64,000 nucleotides of DNA from an uncultured Erythrobacter sp. (GTDB lineage: Bacteria; Pseudomonadota; Alphaproteobacteria; Sphingomonadales; Sphingomonadaceae), in contig CANMOQ010000002.1 in assembly GCA_947499505.1 (NCBI GenBank), positions 682,001 through 746,000 of the forward strand. Direction: 5' to 3'. Every line of letters starts with the position of its first letter. Position 1 is the stretch's first letter. The notes below the pieces were generated by a model. The model was not told the DNA's origin. It saw only the letters and a program-made list of their open reading frames with translations, and made no database searches. The translations under genes were made by a program, and so were the position numbers. Below, in pieces: positions 46,273-53,779 of this stretch.

Positions 46273-47581
46273 TTCTGACGTCTCCTCTTTGCTCGATAGC
46301 CTTCGTTCGCCACTCTATGAGCAGCGCGGGCGGCTGGTCGGAGCGGTGGGAACAACGCTTCGAGTGCGCGGCGCGCGTGGCCGCATCGGCGATGTGATGG
46401 AAATCGCGACAACCGAAGGCGAAGAGGCGCTGCGTGCAGAGATCGTCGGATTTGATGGCGAGATCATGCTGCTAACGCCGCTGGGCGAATTGCGCGGGTT
46501 ATATGCTGATGCCGAGGTCATCTTGCGAGAGATGGCCGACCGAGTACCGGCCAATGACAGTCTGCTGGGCAGGGTGCTGGACGCGCAAGGCGCGCCAATC
46601 GATGGTGCAGGCCCAATCGCTCCTACACCTGACCGACCTCTGGTCGCCCCCTCGCCTGCCCCGATGGAGCGCCCTCCGATCGATATACCGCTGGAGAGCG
46701 GAGTTAGGGCTGTCGACGGTTTGCTCACGCTCGGCATCGGGCAGCGCATGGGAATTTTCGCGGCGGCTGGCGGCGGGAAATCGACCCTGCTCGCGATGCT
46801 GGCACGCCGCGCGAAAGCCGATGCGATTGTGATTGGCTTGATCGGTGAACGCGGCCGCGAAGTGCGCGAGTTTATCGCCGATACGCTGGGTGAGGAGGGG
46901 CTCGCGCGCTCTGTCGTCGTGGTTGCGACCTCGGATCGCCCGGCAATGGAGCGCGTCCGGGCTGCGCGCGCGGCAACCGCAATTGCGGAGGGCTTCAGAG
47001 CGCAGGGCAAGCATGTCCTGCTGCTAATGGATAGCGTTACCCGCTATGCCCGAGCGCTTAGAGAAATCGGCCTTGCTGCAGGCGAACCGGCTGTTCGGCG
47101 TGGCCTCCCCCCTTCCGTGTTTGCTGAGCTTCCGCGACTGTTTGAGCGCGCGGGGACGGATGGCGAGGGCGCGATCACCGCGCTTTATACCGTGCTTACT
47201 GAGGGCGAGGAGGAAGATCCGGTGGGCGAAGAAGTCCGCTCCTTGCTCGATGGTCATATTCATTTGTCGCGCAAGCTTGCCGCGCGTGGGCATTTCCCCG
47301 CAATCGATATCGCCACCAGCCAATCCCGCCTATTCCGCAAGCTCTCTGGTCCGGGCCAAATTGCCTCTGCAGAAGCGGTAAGAGCAATGCTCGCCAAATT
47401 GTCCGAGATCGAATTGCTGCTGCAAATGGGCGAGTATCAGTCTGGGCAGGATCCGCTGGCCGATGTGGCTTTGGAACAGCGCGATGCGATTGAGGCGTTC
47501 TTATGCCAGCGTTCTGAAGATGCCTCCGATCAAGCAACTACGCTCGCGCGGTTGCGGGCCATTGGAGAGGCGATCCTATGA
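46265..47581 (+). CDS. sctN: T3SS ATPase SctN
   Basis: SctN (YscN/InvC/FliI) hydrolyses ATP to unfold and release substrates from chaperones. The 438 residues, starting at ATG 46265 (MANSDVSSLLDSL), show the Walker A AAGGGKST with Lys172, the Walker B LLLMDSVTRYA and the family DPLADVALEQRDAIEAFL near the end. The beta-barrel N-terminal domain and the SGVRAVDGLLTLGIGQRMG segment are as in F1-like type III ATPases. The start overlaps sctL by eight bases, the stop overlaps sctO by four. Confidence 0.96.
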   Translation: MANSDVSSLLDSLRSPLYEQRGRLVGAVGTTLRVRGARGRIGDVMEIATTEGEEALRAEIVGFDGEIMLLTPLGELRGLYADAEVILREMADRVPANDSLLGRVLDAQGAPIDGAGPIAPTPDRPLVAPSPAPMERPPIDIPLESGVRAVDGLLTLGIGQRMGIFAAAGGGKSTLLAMLARRAKADAIVIGLIGERGREVREFIADTLGEEGLARSVVVVATSDRPAMERVRAARAATAIAEGFRAQGKHVLLLMDSVTRYARALREIGLAAGEPAVRRGLPPSVFAELPRLFERAGTDGEGAITALYTVLTEGEEEDPVGEEVRSLLDGHIHLSRKLAARGHFPAIDIATSQSRLFRKLSGPGQIASAEAVRAMLAKLSEIELLLQMGEYQSGQDPLADVALEQRDAIEAFLCQRSEDASDQATTLARLRAIGEAIL

Positions 47582-48012
47582 CCCAGCAATTGCAGCAGGC
47601 AAACCGAATTGCTCAGCTCAGAGAACGGCGCGCGCAGCGCGTTCGGCGCGAGGCCAAGGCTGCTGAGCTCAAAAGCGCAGCCGCCGCGCAGCAAGCGCAT
47701 AATGTCTACAAGCTGGAGCGCGAGCAGCGCGAAAATGCGGAGTTTATGCTGCGCTCCAATCCCGCTGATCCTCAGGCCCTGCTCTGGCGCCAAGTCTCCG
47801 ACCAAAAGTGCGAAAGCGCCAGCATGCAGCGCGCCGATGCCTATGATGCGCTGAGCGAAGCGCGCGAGCATTTGCTTACCGCCCGCACTCAGCATGAGCG
47901 CGCCGCAGAAAGGGCTGATCTGATCACTGAAAAAGCTATGGCAGAGCGAAAGGCAGACGCTCTGCGACGCGAGATCATTGCCGATGAAGCAGCGGAGGAG
48001 TGCCGCCAATGA
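47578..48012 (+). CDS. sctO: T3SS stalk protein SctO
   Basis: SctO (YscO/FliJ-like) is the coiled-coil stalk in the SctN ring. The 144-residue protein is almost entirely charged and helical, with long Arg/Glu/Ala heptad-like runs (RIAQLRERRAQRVRREAKAA) and a central break near NPADPQALLW. Position right after sctN and the four-base overlaps on both sides support the call more than any motif. Confidence 0.75.
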   Translation: MTQQLQQANRIAQLRERRAQRVRREAKAAELKSAAAAQQAHNVYKLEREQRENAEFMLRSNPADPQALLWRQVSDQKCESASMQRADAYDALSEAREHLLTARTQHERAAERADLITEKAMAERKADALRREIIADEAAEECRQ

Positions 48013-48692
48013 CGCAGGCGCCCCGAGCAGCACATGATCCCAGTGCCTCGCGCGCGCCGCGACATGCGCCGGAGGCATCCAAGAACAATGAGCCCCCGCG
48101 CCGACAAGCGGAGGTTAAAACGCTGAGCGAGCGGTTCTCAGCGAAAGTCGAAAGAGCGGGTGATGACGCGGGTCGATCATCGGAGCAGAGCGCAGAGCGG
48201 GCAGGGCAGAACTCGTCCGCGCGCTCGCGCTCCGGCGAGTTCGACAGCATGTCCGGCGAGAATGGGCATCAGAGCGAAGGCGAATTTGCGCGGGCGGATA
48301 TGGCCCGCATTCTTGCTGGCAAAGACCCGCAGGCGATTGCTGCTCAATCCGCGCTTTCACCGGCAGATAAAGCCGTGTTCGAGCGGATGGCGGCGCAGAT
48401 TGCAGAAAGCTGGCCAAGCGCCTCTCAGCCATCTGCAGAGATTGAATTTCCGCCCGGCTTTTTGGCGCAAGGCGCGCATTTGCAAAGGCAGGCAGATGGC
48501 GGCATCGCCATTCGCATTGCGGGACTTGATCCGAAATTGAATGCGCTGCGGGCTGGCTATGCGCAACTGGCTTTACTGCATGGCCTAGGTAGGCGGCGCC
48601 TGAGTATTGCGTCTTTGCAGTTTGAGCGGGCCAGCAAGAGTGCCGATGGCGCTCAGCCAGGCCGGCTCTCTGATATGCCCAAGGCTGTCTGA
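48009..48692 (+). CDS. SctP-like needle-length regulator
   Basis: A 227-residue protein in the sctP place, after sctO. Residues 1-115 are polar, Pro/Ser/Arg-rich and probably disordered, as in ruler proteins. The C-terminal 80 residues (FLAQGAHLQRQADGGIAIRI, then ALRAGYAQLALLHGLGRRRL) have the alternating pattern of FliK/HrpP C-terminal domains that bind SctU. The start is the ATG at 48009, overlapping the sctO stop. Its last 40 bases overlap the convergent gene at 48653. Confidence 0.55.
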   Translation: MTQAPRAAHDPSASRAPRHAPEASKNNEPPRRQAEVKTLSERFSAKVERAGDDAGRSSEQSAERAGQNSSARSRSGEFDSMSGENGHQSEGEFARADMARILAGKDPQAIAAQSALSPADKAVFERMAAQIAESWPSASQPSAEIEFPPGFLAQGAHLQRQADGGIAIRIAGLDPKLNALRAGYAQLALLHGLGRRRLSIASLQFERASKSADGAQPGRLSDMPKAV

Positions 48693-49117
48693 TCAATCTG
48701 ATTGAAAGCGCGCTCAATCGTCTCGCCATCAGCAGGCTGTTCATGCGCGGCAATCACGCGCGCTATGGTGTCGAGTGAAGCCGCTTCTGGCCGCGCCGCG
48801 AGGAGAGACGCGCTTTCCGCCGCAAATGCTCCTAGGCTGCGCGCCAATCGCCCTTCGTCAGTTGGCCTCGCCTGCAGGTCACTGGCAAGTTCGCGAGCAA
48901 CGGCGCGGATCTCGTAAAGGTCTTCGCCATCGCGCAGCGGAGCTTCCTCTTGATAGTCGCGCTCATCCTCAGACATCCGAAATTCTCGGACGACGCGGCC
49001 TGCGATTTGCTTGGCCAGTTTCCGGAGTGCGCCGCCAGTACGCCCGCCGTTTTTGCCAGAGCCAGCAGAAACGGCTGACACCGCGCTGACGCCGGTCGGG
49101 CGGATTGAATTCACCAT
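48653..49117 (-). CDS. Unknown T3SS-linked protein, 154 residues
   Basis: I do not recognise this protein. The first 30 residues are Ser/Ala/Val/Gly-rich without a signal peptide (MVNSIRPTGVSAVSAVSAGS), the kind of start seen in type III substrates. Then comes a basic segment (RKLAKQIAGRVVREFR), an acidic one (MSEDERDYQEEAPLRDGEDL) and a helical C-terminus. It is the last gene of the operon pentapeptide protein, lipase, ankyrin protein, and ends 40 bases inside the 3' end of sctP on the other strand. It could be a chaperone, a substrate or an accessory part of the lipase locus. Confidence 0.6.
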   Translation of the reverse strand: MVNSIRPTGVSAVSAVSAGSGKNGGRTGGALRKLAKQIAGRVVREFRMSEDERDYQEEAPLRDGEDLYEIRAVARELASDLQARPTDEGRLARSLGAFAAESASLLAARPEAASLDTIARVIAAHEQPADGETIERAFNQIDQTALGISESRPG

Positions 49118-49129
49118 CTCTCGCCCTCC

Positions 49130-50050
49130 CTACTTTTGCGCTCGGTCGGCCAGCCGCATGGATGCCATCGCCTGCTCGGTTGCGACAAATCCGGCCTCTT
49201 TCATCGCCGCATTGGGCCAATCACCATGGAGGAACCCCTTGATCACCTCAGCTGGGGCGGGGGGTGGCCAAATCGGGCTGCGAGCTTGCACCATTTCAAG
49301 CAGCTTTAGCCGGTGCGGCTCGTCACTGCTTTGCTCGGCTGGCTTGGTCAGCATAGCCGCTGGCAGAGCGCCCTTATTGCCCGCTTGCCACGGATTTGCG
49401 CCGGCTTTGAGCAAAACTTCCGCTGATCGAAAATCCTGAAACATCAATGCCAGCTCAAGAGGGCTGGCGCCCAGCTCATCGGGACGGTTGGCGTCTGCTC
49501 CGGCGCGCAGCAGCAGGTCAACCGCATCGGGCCGTTCAAAATAGAGGATTTCCTTCAGCGGTGTTGATCGGCCCGGCGTCTGGGCATCGGGCGAGGCGCC
49601 CGCTTGCAGCAGCATTGTCGCCATTAAAGGATCATCGGCGAGCGACGCGTAAGTGAGCGCCAGGCCCGCCGGGACGCCATCGGGATCGGCCCCAAGCTCT
49701 AGCAAAGCGCCGAGCATACGCGGATCGCAATTGCCAATCGCAAAGCTGAGAAGACCGCCGCTATTGCCGCTGGCCGCGCGTTCATTGTCTCGCAGCACTC
49801 GGTGGGTGGAAAGCAGGCGCGGGTTGGTGCGCACCATTTCTTCGACCCGGCCAATATTGCCGTCCATTACCGCGTCAAACAGCTGCCGGCCCTCCTCGCC
49901 ATTGCTGAGGTGGGCTCGCACTTTTTGACGATCAGGAAGCTTAGGCTGCGACCGTGTGTAACAGGATGAGGTTTCGCTCAACGCAGAGCAGCTCCCAGAA
50001 AGACCAGCGAGTGCTAGAATAGCAGGTGATATGGCTAGCGCATAGCGCAT
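49130..50050 (-). CDS. Exported ankyrin-repeat protein, putative lipase immunity protein
   Basis: A 306-residue protein with an N-terminal signal peptide (about 22 residues; a cysteine near its end might make it a lipoprotein) and four or five ankyrin repeats at about 58-240, for example GALLELGADPDGVPAGLALT and VDLLLRAGADANRPDELGAS. It starts 42 bases downstream of the lipase gene on the same strand. Exported ankyrin proteins are known immunity partners of secreted bacterial phospholipases in other systems, so it may protect the periplasm from the neighbouring lipase. The repeat and export calls are clear; the role is inferred from position. Confidence 0.75.
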   Translation of the reverse strand: MRYALAISPAILALAGLSGSCSALSETSSCYTRSQPKLPDRQKVRAHLSNGEEGRQLFDAVMDGNIGRVEEMVRTNPRLLSTHRVLRDNERAASGNSGGLLSFAIGNCDPRMLGALLELGADPDGVPAGLALTYASLADDPLMATMLLQAGASPDAQTPGRSTPLKEILYFERPDAVDLLLRAGADANRPDELGASPLELALMFQDFRSAEVLLKAGANPWQAGNKGALPAAMLTKPAEQSSDEPHRLKLLEMVQARSPIWPPPAPAEVIKGFLHGDWPNAAMKEAGFVATEQAMASMRLADRAQK

Positions 50051-50092
50051 CGTAGATACCAGGCTATAGGCAAGCTAAGGTCGCGCGCCAAG

Positions 50093-51058
50093 TCAGCCTC
50101 CGGGCAGACTGGCATTCACATAGCTCATGAAGTGGCGGTTCACCGCGTGGTCTTGATACCACTTCATGCCCTCTGGGCGGACCGGATCGAGCTCAATCCG
50201 TGTGCCGATCGCCTCTGGCATGTCGACAACGCTCGCGCCCAGTGCGCCGCCCAGGATTGCGCCGATCATGCGGTCACCGCCATCCTGCAGAGTCGATAAG
50301 ATCTCACCGCGCACGTAAAAGGCGCTGATGTCTGGGACATCCAAGCGCCCGTCGGCTGCCGCTATACTGCGCGCTTGGGTCAGCGTGGGTTCTGAGAGGC
50401 CAGCGGCGTTGAATGTGGTCGCGTCAAGCTCTGCTGCGGTTGCCGCCGCTGAGGCCAGTCCGCCGCCAAGCGAATGGCCTGTGAGTATTACTCTTGCGCC
50501 CTCTGGCACGGTCAGCCGCTCGCCGATTTCCAAGGCGCGATTATAATAATCGGTGCGCAGACCAATGCCCTGACCAAAATTACCACGCCAATCGGCGGCG
50601 CTCTGCGTGCCTCTAAAGGCGACTACATAGCTCGTCTGTCCGGCAATTTCGCGGGTGTAGACCTCGGCCTGGAAGTCGGTTGTGGGCGAGGAGAGCATGG
50701 ACTCGCTTAGCCCAATCTCGGCGAGCTGCGCACCTGAGGCGAGATCCCAGCCAGCGGGCGGCGCTGCACCTGGGGTGTAGACGTCGGTTGCCATCGCGGC
50801 GAGTTCGCGGGTGGTTGGCGGCGGCGGAGCGCCCGTTGCGACAGTGTCAGCGGGGCCAGCTTGACCCACGGCAATCTGATCCGGCACGGCCTGCGTGCGA
50901 TTGAACTGCACCGCATTGCTTGGCCCGCCGATTGTTATTGTATTGCGGGCGGCCTCAATTCGCGCGTCGCTGGCGGCTGCTAGCGGGGAGGTTTGGACGC
51001 CAACGCCGATCTCACTGCGTCTGTCCGCAGCAAAATCATTTATGCGATTGGTTTCCAT
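50093..51058 (-). CDS. Class 3-like lipase, putative T3SS effector
   Basis: A 321-residue alpha/beta-hydrolase with no signal peptide. Residues 1-85 are polar, Ala/Ser/Thr-rich and probably disordered, a type III signal-like start. The lipase core has SYVVAFRGTQSAADW and the nucleophile elbow GHSLGG (194-199, Ser196); plausible partners are Asp243 in VPDISAFYVRG and His304 in YQDHAVNRHF. It resembles lipase class 3 and Tle-like toxins. It sits in one operon with an exported pentapeptide-repeat protein upstream and an exported ankyrin protein downstream, next to sctP. Enzyme class is well supported; export by the injectisome and its target are inference. Confidence 0.8.
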   Translation of the reverse strand: METNRINDFAADRRSEIGVGVQTSPLAAASDARIEAARNTITIGGPSNAVQFNRTQAVPDQIAVGQAGPADTVATGAPPPPTTRELAAMATDVYTPGAAPPAGWDLASGAQLAEIGLSESMLSSPTTDFQAEVYTREIAGQTSYVVAFRGTQSAADWRGNFGQGIGLRTDYYNRALEIGERLTVPEGARVILTGHSLGGGLASAAATAAELDATTFNAAGLSEPTLTQARSIAAADGRLDVPDISAFYVRGEILSTLQDGGDRMIGAILGGALGASVVDMPEAIGTRIELDPVRPEGMKWYQDHAVNRHFMSYVNASLPGG

Positions 51059-51180
51059 TGCCCGCTCCGTCTCGCCGTTTGGCGCTCCTGCTTATCTGAC
51101 AGCTAATGCCAAATATAGCTTCGAGCGTCTCTATACGTTTCGTATAGACGGCGCAGGCGGCGGCGTGCTGGGCCCCTAGC

Positions 51181-52821
51181 TTAGAAGCGCTCCCACATCG
51201 ACTCGAGTAGATTGTCATTCAAATCGAGTGCCTCGAGGCGGGGAAAGTCGCCGCTCGCTGAGCAACCCTCGATCCTGGCTGCGCCTTCTTCGCGCACTTC
51301 AGTGCTTTGTCCGGCAAAACTGAGCAGTGGTTCCTGCATGATTGGCGCGGCTCTGCGGCGGCGCGGTTTGCGGGCAAAGTTCAAGGTGCCGTCCGCATCA
51401 TCGTAGGCCAGTCCGTCGACTTCAAAATAGCAGCCGCCAACCGCTACGCCCTTGGCGCTGGCCCAGCCTGAGCCGTCCGTCTTCACAATCACAGCTGCGA
51501 CCGCGGAATCGAGCAGGATCGGCAAGATCCGGCCATACAGGCCTGGCTGACCTTCCGCGGTTGGATAGGCCGCTTCGCTCGATACAAACAAGCGATAGCC
51601 GGAGCCTGACACCCAAGATGGCGCGCCAGTGCTAGAGCGCAGATCGGCTTGACGCGCTTCGTATGCAGCGATGACGCAGCTAACCTGCTGATCTTCGGTT
51701 TCCAGATTGATGCAGCCATCACGTCCCGATGCCCAAGCCGCGCGGCGCGATGCATAACCCTTCTTAGAGGTGCTCTGGCGCTCAAGTTCCATCACCGAGC
51801 TTAGCAATGCGCGCGTGCTGCTGCCGGGAACATCGCAGGCCAATTGCAGGGCGGGAACAAGCCGAGCATTGCCGCATGGATCAGTGTCATTGGCTTGCTC
51901 GCTTGAGCCCTCGACCAGCTGCTCCACCTCTCCGGGAAACAGCATGATCGCGCGGCGCGGCGAGCGCAGGACCACCGGGCCGACGAGGCGCGCGCCCTTC
52001 AAGCTAGGCAGATGATCCAGTGCCAGCTCAGTCTGGTCAATTTGTGCGCCGCTAAGGTCTATGTCCGGCCAAAAGAAGCCGTAGAAACTGGCCCGGCGCA
52101 AATTGGCATTCTTAAGCGATATGCCTTCCCGCTCAGTCGGACAGCCATCGGCCGCGCCGCTGCCGCAAGCGATACGGAAGTTGGTAAGGTTCGCACCTGA
52201 GAGGTCGAGATTACGCATCGACCCGCTCCAGCCGCCATCAAGACGGCCATTTTGCCAATCGACCTGCCGCGCGTCGACTTGAGCCAGTTTTGCATCGCGC
52301 ATCAGGACATAGGGCAGCTTTGCCCCAGCCATCATCGCGCCGGACAGATCGACATTCACAAAGCCGAGCCCCGATCCGGAAAAGCCGGTCCAATCTGTCT
52401 GGCTGAAGTCCGTGCCGAAGAAGCACATATTATAGAGCCGCGCCTTTTGCATCTTAGCGCCGACGAACGAGCCGCCCTTGATGTAGATCGTGCCTGCGCG
52501 CGTTTTCTTGCGAATTCTGGTAAGATCCCGGACGCGCTTCATGCCGGTCGCATCGATCGCAAAACCTGGCTCGTTGGTGCCGATTGGCGGAGCATTGGCC
52601 AGGCAGGAATCCTCCGGCACATCGACTTGTTCAAACAGATTGTCGCCAAGCCGCTTACCAGTGACGATAATCGCGCCGGTGTCGCGCGCAAAATCATCGC
52701 CAAGGATGCTTTCTTCTACTTCGGTTTCGGAGGATTGGGCGAGCGCGGCGTTCATGCCCAAGGACCCAGAGAGGCTGATCGCACAGGTCAGTCCAGTGAT
52801 CGCGCTTAGCAGCTTGCCCAT
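51181..52821 (-). CDS. Exported pentapeptide-repeat protein
   Basis: A 546-residue protein starting at ATG 52821 (AGGGG six bases upstream) with a signal peptide ending NAALAQ. Pentapeptide repeats of the A(D/N)LxX type run over about 95-270, for example LSGAMMAGAKLPYVLMRDAK and LKNANLRRASFYGFFWPDID. The C-terminal 250 residues contain several cysteines and a segment like lysozyme-inhibitor LprI (CINLETEDQQVSCVIAAYEA). It is first in the operon before the lipase gene (122 bases). A role as second immunity or anchoring protein for the lipase is possible; no function is known to me. Confidence 0.75.
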   Translation of the reverse strand: MGKLLSAITGLTCAISLSGSLGMNAALAQSSETEVEESILGDDFARDTGAIIVTGKRLGDNLFEQVDVPEDSCLANAPPIGTNEPGFAIDATGMKRVRDLTRIRKKTRAGTIYIKGGSFVGAKMQKARLYNMCFFGTDFSQTDWTGFSGSGLGFVNVDLSGAMMAGAKLPYVLMRDAKLAQVDARQVDWQNGRLDGGWSGSMRNLDLSGANLTNFRIACGSGAADGCPTEREGISLKNANLRRASFYGFFWPDIDLSGAQIDQTELALDHLPSLKGARLVGPVVLRSPRRAIMLFPGEVEQLVEGSSEQANDTDPCGNARLVPALQLACDVPGSSTRALLSSVMELERQSTSKKGYASRRAAWASGRDGCINLETEDQQVSCVIAAYEARQADLRSSTGAPSWVSGSGYRLFVSSEAAYPTAEGQPGLYGRILPILLDSAVAAVIVKTDGSGWASAKGVAVGGCYFEVDGLAYDDADGTLNFARKPRRRRAAPIMQEPLLSFAGQSTEVREEGAARIEGCSASGDFPRLEALDLNDNLLESMWERF

Positions 52822-53036
52822 ATATACCCCTGATTTGACGATTTTGCCTGAATTATCATTCAACTAGTCAAATGCGATTGGCCGATATCTGGCCGTGAAT
52901 GACAAGCACATGGCGACCAGCTGTTACGTAGCTGCGTCAGACGCTTAAGAATCAGCTGATTGGTGCCGCCTATGCGTTTTGCAGAGGCGATCTATGCATT
53001 CTGCCGATACTGCGACTCGGTGAATTCGATCAGAAG

Positions 53037-53076
53037 GATTGAGACGGTGACAGATCGTCACGACAGTTTCTCAATC
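53037..53076 (+). promoter_or_regulatory. Leader stem-loop before the needle-domain fusion gene
   Basis: GATTGAGA (53037-53044) pairs with TCTCAATC (53069-53076), and inside it GTGAC (53047-53051) pairs with GTCAC (53057-53061). The AGGGAG ribosome site follows within five bases. Such a hairpin could be an operator at DNA level or control translation at RNA level. The rest of 52822-53093 shows no other clear element. Confidence 0.5.
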
Positions 53077-53093
53077 GCTAGGGAGAATTTATT

Positions 53094-53708
53094 ATGAACA
53101 TCGGTGGTCTTCTTCGTTCGGTTATTAACCCTGTAAACCTTGTGCAGATTGCAATGGGGCCGGCCGGTTGGGCTGGTCTAGCCATGCGCACTATCGGTGC
53201 TCAAATTGGGATGAACTTGATTCAACAGTTGGGACAAAAAATTGGTTTGCCTCAGCCGATGATCGATATGGCGCAGTCAGCATTCGCTTCAAGCGCCGGC
53301 ATGCCTGGCCTCGCCAGACAGAATATGCAGGAAGCCATCCAGGGAATTGCGCAGCAATTCGGCCTCGGTTTCCGCGATATAGCATCGTTGGAACGTGCTG
53401 CGAGAGAAGACGTGGACAATGGTCTCAACAGTCTACTCGCGGCGAATTCTGAATCGCAAGAGCAACGCGAAGCCCGTGCAAGCCGAGGCGGCAGCTGGCT
53501 CATGGCAATCGCTGAAACGCTGGGTCGTAAGCTTGATGCGAAAGCGTCCAAGCTTGAGGGCATGGCCAGCAAGCTAGATGACGATAAGCCAAGCGCTACC
53601 GCCAAGTTCAGCGCTGAATCGCAGCGTTTCTCTATGCTCTTCAACAGCACCAACACAGCGATCAAAACCATCGGTGAAGCGATGAGCCGGAGCGCTAACA
53701 AGCAATAA
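53094..53708 (+). CDS. Protein with C-terminal needle-like domain fused to a novel N-terminal domain
   Basis: A 204-residue protein without signal peptide. The C-terminal W135-Q204 aligns by hand with W27-N100 of the SctF candidate at 43713: SWLMAIAETLGRKLDAKASK against NWFEAFAGAWGSALDNQASK, then after a four-residue gap PSATAKFSAESQRFS against PSEITKLTAESMRMS, about 24 identities in 67 positions. The N-terminal 125 residues (amphipathic, with GPAGWAGLAMRTIGAQIGMN and MQEAIQGIAQQFGL) match nothing I know. It might be a filament, tip or cap subunit. AGGGAG precedes the ATG; a hairpin lies in the leader and a terminator follows. The relation to the needle is seen; its role is inferred. Confidence 0.7.
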   Translation: MNIGGLLRSVINPVNLVQIAMGPAGWAGLAMRTIGAQIGMNLIQQLGQKIGLPQPMIDMAQSAFASSAGMPGLARQNMQEAIQGIAQQFGLGFRDIASLERAAREDVDNGLNSLLAANSESQEQREARASRGGSWLMAIAETLGRKLDAKASKLEGMASKLDDDKPSATAKFSAESQRFSMLFNSTNTAIKTIGEAMSRSANKQ

Positions 53709-53728
53709 TTAGGACTCGCAATGACCTG

Positions 53729-53764
53729 CGCCCCGGTGGTACTAATGCCACCGGGGCGTTTTCT
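53729..53764 (+). terminator. Terminator after the needle-domain fusion gene
   Basis: CGCCCCGGTGG (53729-53739) pairs perfectly with CCACCGGGGCG (53748-53758), followed by TTTTCTT. It is 20 bases after the stop and 16 before the next start, so it probably reduces expression of the downstream gene. Confidence 0.88.
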
Positions 53765-53779
53765 TATGGGAGACAAAGA

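Noticed and set aside
32876..48692. A flagellar gene cluster, suggested by the FliO-like gene and the FliP/Q/R/FlhA/FlhB-type proteins
   Set aside because: A secretin (SctC), a lipoprotein ring (SctJ), FHA-type SctD and needle/rod-like proteins are present, and no flagellin, hook, rod or motor genes are.
48653..52821. A type VI secretion locus, because of the Tle-like lipase and ankyrin partner
   Set aside because: No Hcp, VgrG, PAAR or sheath genes are in the window; the only machine here is type III.
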